DNA from: CBFDBF01 sp050293315
GTDB lineage: Bacteria > Pseudomonadota > Gammaproteobacteria > Chromatiales > Chromatiaceae
Direction of reading: 5' to 3'
Assembly: GCA_050293315.1 (NCBI GenBank)
Contig: JBNKMS010000030.1
Coordinates: forward strand, 23,933-87,932
DNA: 64,000 nucleotides
A program made the position numbers and the translations under genes. Below are positions 60,165 to 64,000 of the stretch, in pieces (position 1 is the stretch's first letter; each line of letters starts with the position of its first letter). The notes under the pieces are model-generated. The model searched no databases. It saw only the letters and a list, made by a program, of their open reading frames with translations, and was not told where the DNA came from.

Positions 60165-60872
60165 ATGCAGATTGATAGCAACGACCCATATATAACCTCC
60201 ACCGAACTGGAGGTCATGGCCCGCACCCTCTCTTTTGATGGAGCCCGCGTGTTGGAGCTTGGCTGTGGACGCGCCTGGATGACCCGCATAATAAGCGAAC
60301 AGTTTGCCCCTGCTGCCATTATTGCCACAGAGGTGGATCGCATTCAACACGCCAAGAATCTACAGATCGATGACCTGCCCAACGTCAGCTTTGTATTTGG
60401 TGGTGCCGAACATATAGAGCAGCCCGACAGCTCCATAGACATAGCCATAATGCTGAAGTCTCTGCACCACGTACCGCTCGAGCTAATGGAGCAGGCACTG
60501 AGTGAGATCGCACGCGTTCTAAAACCAGGTGGATTGGCATACATCTCAGAACCGGTATACCGCGGTGATCTTAATGAGATCATGCGACTGTTTCATGATG
60601 AGAAGGTGGTACGCCAGGCCGCCTTCGATGCCGTAGAGAGGGCCGTTGCCGCAGGGCATCTGGAGTTGGTAGAGCAGATCTTCTTCAATGCGCCGGGACA
60701 CTATCGTGATTTTTCTCACTTTGAGCAACGCATGCTCAATGTAACCCACACAGAACACAAAATCGGAGATGAGCTCTACCGGCAAATCAAAGATGCCTTC
60801 CAGCAGCACATGGGCGAGGATGGCGCGCACTTCTTGAAACCCTCACGGGTAGACCTATTACGGCGCCCATAG
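60165..60872 (+). CDS. Class I SAM-dependent methyltransferase
   Basis: A 235-residue enzyme. The SAM-binding motif I is VLELGCGRAWMTRII (about 24-38), followed by an acidic loop (ATEVDR), motif II-like NVSFVFGGAEH and motif IV SSIDIAIMLKSLHHVP (about 88-103), then VLKPGGLAYISEPVY. The type resembles ubiquinone/menaquinone or arsenite-like methyltransferases, but the acceptor is not predictable. The ribosome site is weak. It lies 95 bases before dodecin. Confidence 0.85.
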   Translation: MQIDSNDPYITSTELEVMARTLSFDGARVLELGCGRAWMTRIISEQFAPAAIIATEVDRIQHAKNLQIDDLPNVSFVFGGAEHIEQPDSSIDIAIMLKSLHHVPLELMEQALSEIARVLKPGGLAYISEPVYRGDLNEIMRLFHDEKVVRQAAFDAVERAVAAGHLELVEQIFFNAPGHYRDFSHFEQRMLNVTHTEHKIGDELYRQIKDAFQQHMGEDGAHFLKPSRVDLLRRP

Positions 60873-60967
60873 GTCACAGCTTACAACGCAGTGCGCTGCC
60901 GTCGATAGCGAGAGCTATTGGAGTAATATAAGATTGATCACCATAAAACAGCAGCAAGGAGAAACTC

Positions 60968-61177
60968 ATGCCTGATCATATCTATAAAAAGATCGAAATC
61001 GTAGGCTCTTCCACAACCAGTAGTGACGACGCCATACGCAACGCCCTGGCCCGCGCCAGCAAGTCAGTGCACAACATGAACTGGTTCGAGGTAGTCGAGA
61101 CCCGTGGCCACATCGTTGATGGAGAGGTGGGTCACTGGCAGGTGACGCTGAAGATCGGCTTCACCCTGGACGACTAA
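60968..61177 (+). CDS. Dodecin flavin-binding protein
   Basis: A 69-residue dodecin, which forms a hollow dodecamer that stores flavins. It has HIYKKIEIVGSSTTSSDDAI at the start, NWFEVVETRGHI with W39 stacking on the flavin, and Q58 in GHWQVTLKIGF making the flavin hydrogen bond. AAGGAG lies upstream. It is convergent with the SPOR gene, ten bases apart. Confidence 0.95.
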   Translation: MPDHIYKKIEIVGSSTTSSDDAIRNALARASKSVHNMNWFEVVETRGHIVDGEVGHWQVTLKIGFTLDD

Positions 61178-61187
61178 GATAGTAGCG

Positions 61188-61751
61188 CTACTGCCGCATC
61201 CTTACGATAAGGGTGTTGATGTTCTGCTGCTGCAGGCGTTCCCGTAGCTGATTCGCAGCACTGCGACTGAGCGGGGTACTGCGCACCCGATGGAACACCT
61301 TGCCGCCATCGACGTTCACCTTCTGGATATCCGCCTCCACTCCGAGTAGCGCCAGATTGGCCTTCATCCGGTCGGCGTCGCTATATTTTTGGAAGGAGCC
61401 CATCTGCACCATGTAGGAGCCTTCGCCCTCTGTACTATCAGCAGCAGCTGGCGGCTCCCGCTCAGCGACCGCCTCTGGCGCCGAAACCACCACCTCCATC
61501 TCCGGCAGGATGGTGTAGAAATCAAAACGTGGCTTGGCCACCTCCGGCTTCTCTTCTGGCTCCTGTTTGCTCTGCTCTTGCTGGGCGCTGACAGCGACCT
61601 TCTGAGCAGGGTCTCCCAGCTTTAGCCAGGCAAGGCCGGTTATGAATACACCAACCAGCAGGCCGGCAACGAACCCTACCCATACAGGGGTCTGTCCGTT
61701 TTTATTGGTGCGGGTTGCACCGCTACGTCGTTGTTTATAGTCCTGGGCCAT
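61188..61751 (-). CDS. SPOR-domain protein (FtsN-like)
   Basis: A 187-residue inner-membrane protein. A short basic cytoplasmic part, one membrane helix (WVGFVAGLLVGVFITGLAWL, about 25-44), a Glu/Pro/Val-rich linker, and a C-terminal SPOR domain (about 112-187) with YMVQMGSFQKYSDADRMKAN. SPOR domains bind denuded septal peptidoglycan and direct proteins to the division site. The linker is much shorter than in E. coli FtsN (319 residues). Its start overlaps the argS stop by one base. Confidence 0.85.
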   Translation of the reverse strand: MAQDYKQRRSGATRTNKNGQTPVWVGFVAGLLVGVFITGLAWLKLGDPAQKVAVSAQQEQSKQEPEEKPEVAKPRFDFYTILPEMEVVVSAPEAVAEREPPAAADSTEGEGSYMVQMGSFQKYSDADRMKANLALLGVEADIQKVNVDGGKVFHRVRSTPLSRSAANQLRERLQQQNINTLIVRMRQ

Positions 61752-63511
61752 TACATTTTCTCTGGGGCAGAGACTCCAAGTAGTTTAAGTCCATTCTGCA
61801 CTACCTGCCTTACAGCCAGTATCAACTTGATCCTGGCGTCACGTAGTGCCTCATCAGCCACCAGAAACTGGTGGGCATTGTAGTAGGTGTGGAAGTCGTT
61901 AGCCAACTCCCGCACATAGTGAGACAACTGATGCGGCTCTCCATTCAATGCGGATGATTCTATCACCTCAGGATAACGGGCGATGGCCTGAAGTAATAGC
62001 CGTTCATGCTCCTCTACCAGCAGCTCCATATTGGTCGTACCGGCCGTGGGTGTCACCTCTATCCCCTGATCCCTCGCCTGAGCCAGGACGCTGCAGATCC
62101 TGGCATGGGCGTATTGTACATAGTAAACAGGGTTATCACTGGACTGCGACTTAGCCAGATCCAGATCGAAATCCATATGCTGCTCACACTTGCGCATGAC
62201 GTAAAAGAAACGGGCGGCATCAGCACCGACCTCCTTGCGCAGCTGGCGCAAGGTTACAAACTGGCCGGCACGGGTGGACATGGGTATCTTCTCGCCACCA
62301 CGATATAGGTTGGCAAACTGCACCAACAGCACGTCCAGTCTGTCTGCATCGTCTCCCAGCGCCTGCATGGCCGCCTTCACCCGCGGTACGTAACCGTGGT
62401 GGTCCGCACCCCAGACATCTATCACCCGCTCGAAGCCGCGCTCCAGCTTATTCATGTGGTAGGCAATATCGGAGGCAAAGTAGGTGGTCTGACCGTTGTC
62501 GCGCCTTACCACCCGATCCTTCTCGTCACCAAACTCGGTAGAACGAAACCAAAGGGCGCCATTCTTGGTGTAGAGATGACCACTCTCCTCCAGCCGCTGC
62601 AGCGCACGCTCGACGGCGCCACTCTCGGTCAGACTACTCTCCCGATACCAGGTGTCATATTTGATCCCGAACAGCGCCAGATCATCGGCGATATCACTCA
62701 GGATGGTGTTCAACCCCAGCTCAAACAGGTCTTGGTATCGCACATCACCGAGCAGCTGTTTTGCCCGCTCGATCAGCCCATCTATATGGGCCTCTTTGTC
62801 ACCGCCATCCGGCTCGTCTGCCGGCACCCCGGCGAACACCTCATCTGCCGGACAGCTATAGCTATCTCCATGCACCCGATGCAGACTGGCGGCTATATCC
62901 AGGACATAGTCGCCCCGGTAGCCATTGGCTGGAAAGGCGAACTCCTCGCCACACAACTCCAGATAGCGTAGCCAGAGACTGGCGGCCAGGATATCCATCT
63001 GTCGACCGGCGTCGTTTACATAGTATTCACGCTGTACATCGAACCCTATGGCCTGCAGTAGGTCTGCCACTACCGCACCATAGGCGGCACCCCGACCATG
63101 GCCTACATGCAGCGGCCCGGTAGGATTGGCAGAGACAAACTCCACCTGTATCCGCTTGCCCCCTCCAAGCTGACTATGCCCAAAGGAGTCACCCGCTTGC
63201 AGTATCTGCGGCACCACCGCATGGTAGGCGCTGGGAGAGAGATAGAAGTTGATAAACCCGGGTCCGGCAATCTCTACCTTTGCCACCAACTCTGACACCG
63301 GCAGTGCCTCTATTATTTTGTTCGCCAGCTCCCGTGGGTTGGTGCCTGCCGTCTTGGCCAGTGCCATAGCGATGTTACAGGCGAAATCTCCATACTGCGC
63401 ATCCCGCGCCCGCTCAATTACAGGCTGGACCGAGGTCTCTGTTGGGATCACTCCGGCGGCGGCTATATCTTGTAGCGCCTCCAAAACAAGCTGTCGGATC
63501 TGGGATTTCAT
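61751..63511 (-). CDS. argS: Arginyl-tRNA synthetase
   Basis: Charges tRNA-Arg. It has 586 residues. The N-terminal Add-1 domain has YGDFACNIAMALAKTAGTNP. The HIGH-like signature is VSANPTGPLHVGHGRGAAYG (about 130-149). Further pieces are YVNDAGRQMDIL and IPMSTRAGQFVTL in place of a canonical KMSKS. The C-terminal DALR anticodon-binding domain has YVQYAHARICSVL near its start and ends FLVADEALRDARIKLILAVR. It is cotranscribed with the SPOR gene. Confidence 0.96.
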   Translation of the reverse strand: MKSQIRQLVLEALQDIAAAGVIPTETSVQPVIERARDAQYGDFACNIAMALAKTAGTNPRELANKIIEALPVSELVAKVEIAGPGFINFYLSPSAYHAVVPQILQAGDSFGHSQLGGGKRIQVEFVSANPTGPLHVGHGRGAAYGAVVADLLQAIGFDVQREYYVNDAGRQMDILAASLWLRYLELCGEEFAFPANGYRGDYVLDIAASLHRVHGDSYSCPADEVFAGVPADEPDGGDKEAHIDGLIERAKQLLGDVRYQDLFELGLNTILSDIADDLALFGIKYDTWYRESSLTESGAVERALQRLEESGHLYTKNGALWFRSTEFGDEKDRVVRRDNGQTTYFASDIAYHMNKLERGFERVIDVWGADHHGYVPRVKAAMQALGDDADRLDVLLVQFANLYRGGEKIPMSTRAGQFVTLRQLRKEVGADAARFFYVMRKCEQHMDFDLDLAKSQSSDNPVYYVQYAHARICSVLAQARDQGIEVTPTAGTTNMELLVEEHERLLLQAIARYPEVIESSALNGEPHQLSHYVRELANDFHTYYNAHQFLVADEALRDARIKLILAVRQVVQNGLKLLGVSAPEKM

Positions 63512-63609
63512 GCTCGATTCAAACTCTGGATCTGCAAAGCGGGTAAGAATACCACAGTCAGCACCCCTCCCCCACTAGGGCCTTTCCTATATCTTCAGTT
63601 AAAAACCCC

Positions 63610-63804
63610 GGTAGTTAGTTTCGCAGCCTATATGCCTACGCGGTATGACCGCGTGTTCCAGTAGCTTTAAATAGTTCTGGTAGATAATTTCGTAGCTCTT
63701 AACCCATAGGGCATTTTCTATTGTCATAGCAGCATTAGTAACCAGTTTCGCAGCCTACATATCTCCGCGGTATGGCCGCGTAATCAAGCGACTTTATCAA
63801 TTCC
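63610..63804 (+). repeat. Tandem solo units of the structured repeat
   Basis: Three units at 63610 (GGTAGTTAGTTTCGCAGCC), 63679 (GGTAGATAATTTCGTAGC) and 63735 (TTAGTAACCAGTTTCGCAGCC), spaced about 56-70 bases. Two are followed by a CGCGG/CCGCG hairpin with a TATGR loop. They lead into copy C. The 98 bases between argS and the first unit show nothing else. Confidence 0.65.
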
Positions 63805-64000
63805 TGTAAGTGGTTTCGTAGCCTTCATCCTTCAGAGCTCTTTTTCTTTTCCCAGCATGGGCTACGAGCCTATTTCTTTTGCTTGTCCAAAAGAAATAGG
63901 CGAAAGAAAAAGACAACCGAGTGTTCCGTCCTGCGGATACCCTGCGCTTCTCGTCATAAGCGGGGCTGTCCATACGGGGCATCCCTGCCCCGCTGGACAG
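63805..64000 (+). repeat. Structured dispersed repeat, copy C (cut by the window end)
   Basis: It begins TGTAAGTGGTTTCGTAGCC. TCGTAGCC (63816-63823) pairs with GGCTACGA (63860-63867). Hairpin 1 (63869-63900) is a perfect 13-bp CCTATTTCTTTTG stem. Hairpin 2 (63966-64000) has outer stem CTGTCCA/TGGACAG and inner CGGGGCA/TGCCCCG with loop TCCC. It is closely similar to copy A outside the stems. Confidence 0.75.

Overview
The window reads as the chromosome of a polar-flagellated gammaproteobacterium of moderate GC content. The evidence is the gene order: rpsP-rimM-trmD-rplS next to ffh and ypjD, a Pseudomonas/Vibrio-type flagellar cluster with fliC, flaG and fliD, an OsmC gene divergent from crp, rplM-rpsI, an AcrB-type pump, argS with a SPOR gene, PPK2 and an EncFtn-type ferritin. 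A sulfur-oxidising Chromatiales-like relative is a reasonable guess, but nothing here fixes the genus. No insertion sequence, prophage or CRISPR array was seen.

Layout. 1-9.4 kb is housekeeping: a vWA protein cut by the window edge, an acyl-CoA thioesterase, exonuclease I, the rpsP-rimM-trmD-rplS operon with its promoter and terminator, ffh and the cytochrome-assembly-like ypjD. 9.4-29.2 kb is one flagellar and chemotaxis block: fliT, fliS, fliD, flaG, fliC, flgL, flgK, flgJIHGFEDCB, cheR and cheV on the minus strand, then flgA, flgM, flgN and a ycgR-like PilZ gene on the plus strand. Promoters can be read directly. Sigma-54 type -24/-12 sites lie before flgA, flgB and fliD. Four sigma-28 type sites of one design (TMAA-N15-GCCGCTAN) lie before fliC, flgK, cheV and flgM. 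This matches the usual order: early hook and basal-body genes under sigma-54, late filament genes and the anti-sigma factor FlgM under sigma-28.

29.3-43.6 kb holds two tRNA genes, a patatin lipoprotein, a TPR-sulfotransferase, tRNA-Gln behind rplM-rpsI, a glcF-like Fe-S protein, yhfA/crp, nfeD/qmcA, a TtcA-like enzyme and an RND efflux pair. 43.6-52.6 kb is more accessory: small AT-richer membrane-protein genes, a dead SIR2-like gene fragment, a RES/Xre toxin-antitoxin pair with a palindromic operator candidate, a dispersed 120-bp repeat, and a 57-codon membrane protein gene just upstream of an encapsulated-ferritin-like gene that has no encapsulin beside it. 53.3-63.5 kb returns to ordinary genes: TraB, PerM-like, PilZ, PPK2, a chloride channel, a methyltransferase, dodecin, SPOR and argS.

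The most striking unexplained structure is a repeat family. At 52663-53218 two copies face each other as a roughly 556-bp imperfect palindrome, and a third copy runs off the right edge (63805-64000). Each copy carries consecutive hairpins whose stems differ in sequence between copies yet stay self-complementary, with matching TCCC/TCCA loops and a bulged A at the same place. Short solo copies of its leading 19-bp unit flank both sites, and one of them supplies the last codons of the traB gene.
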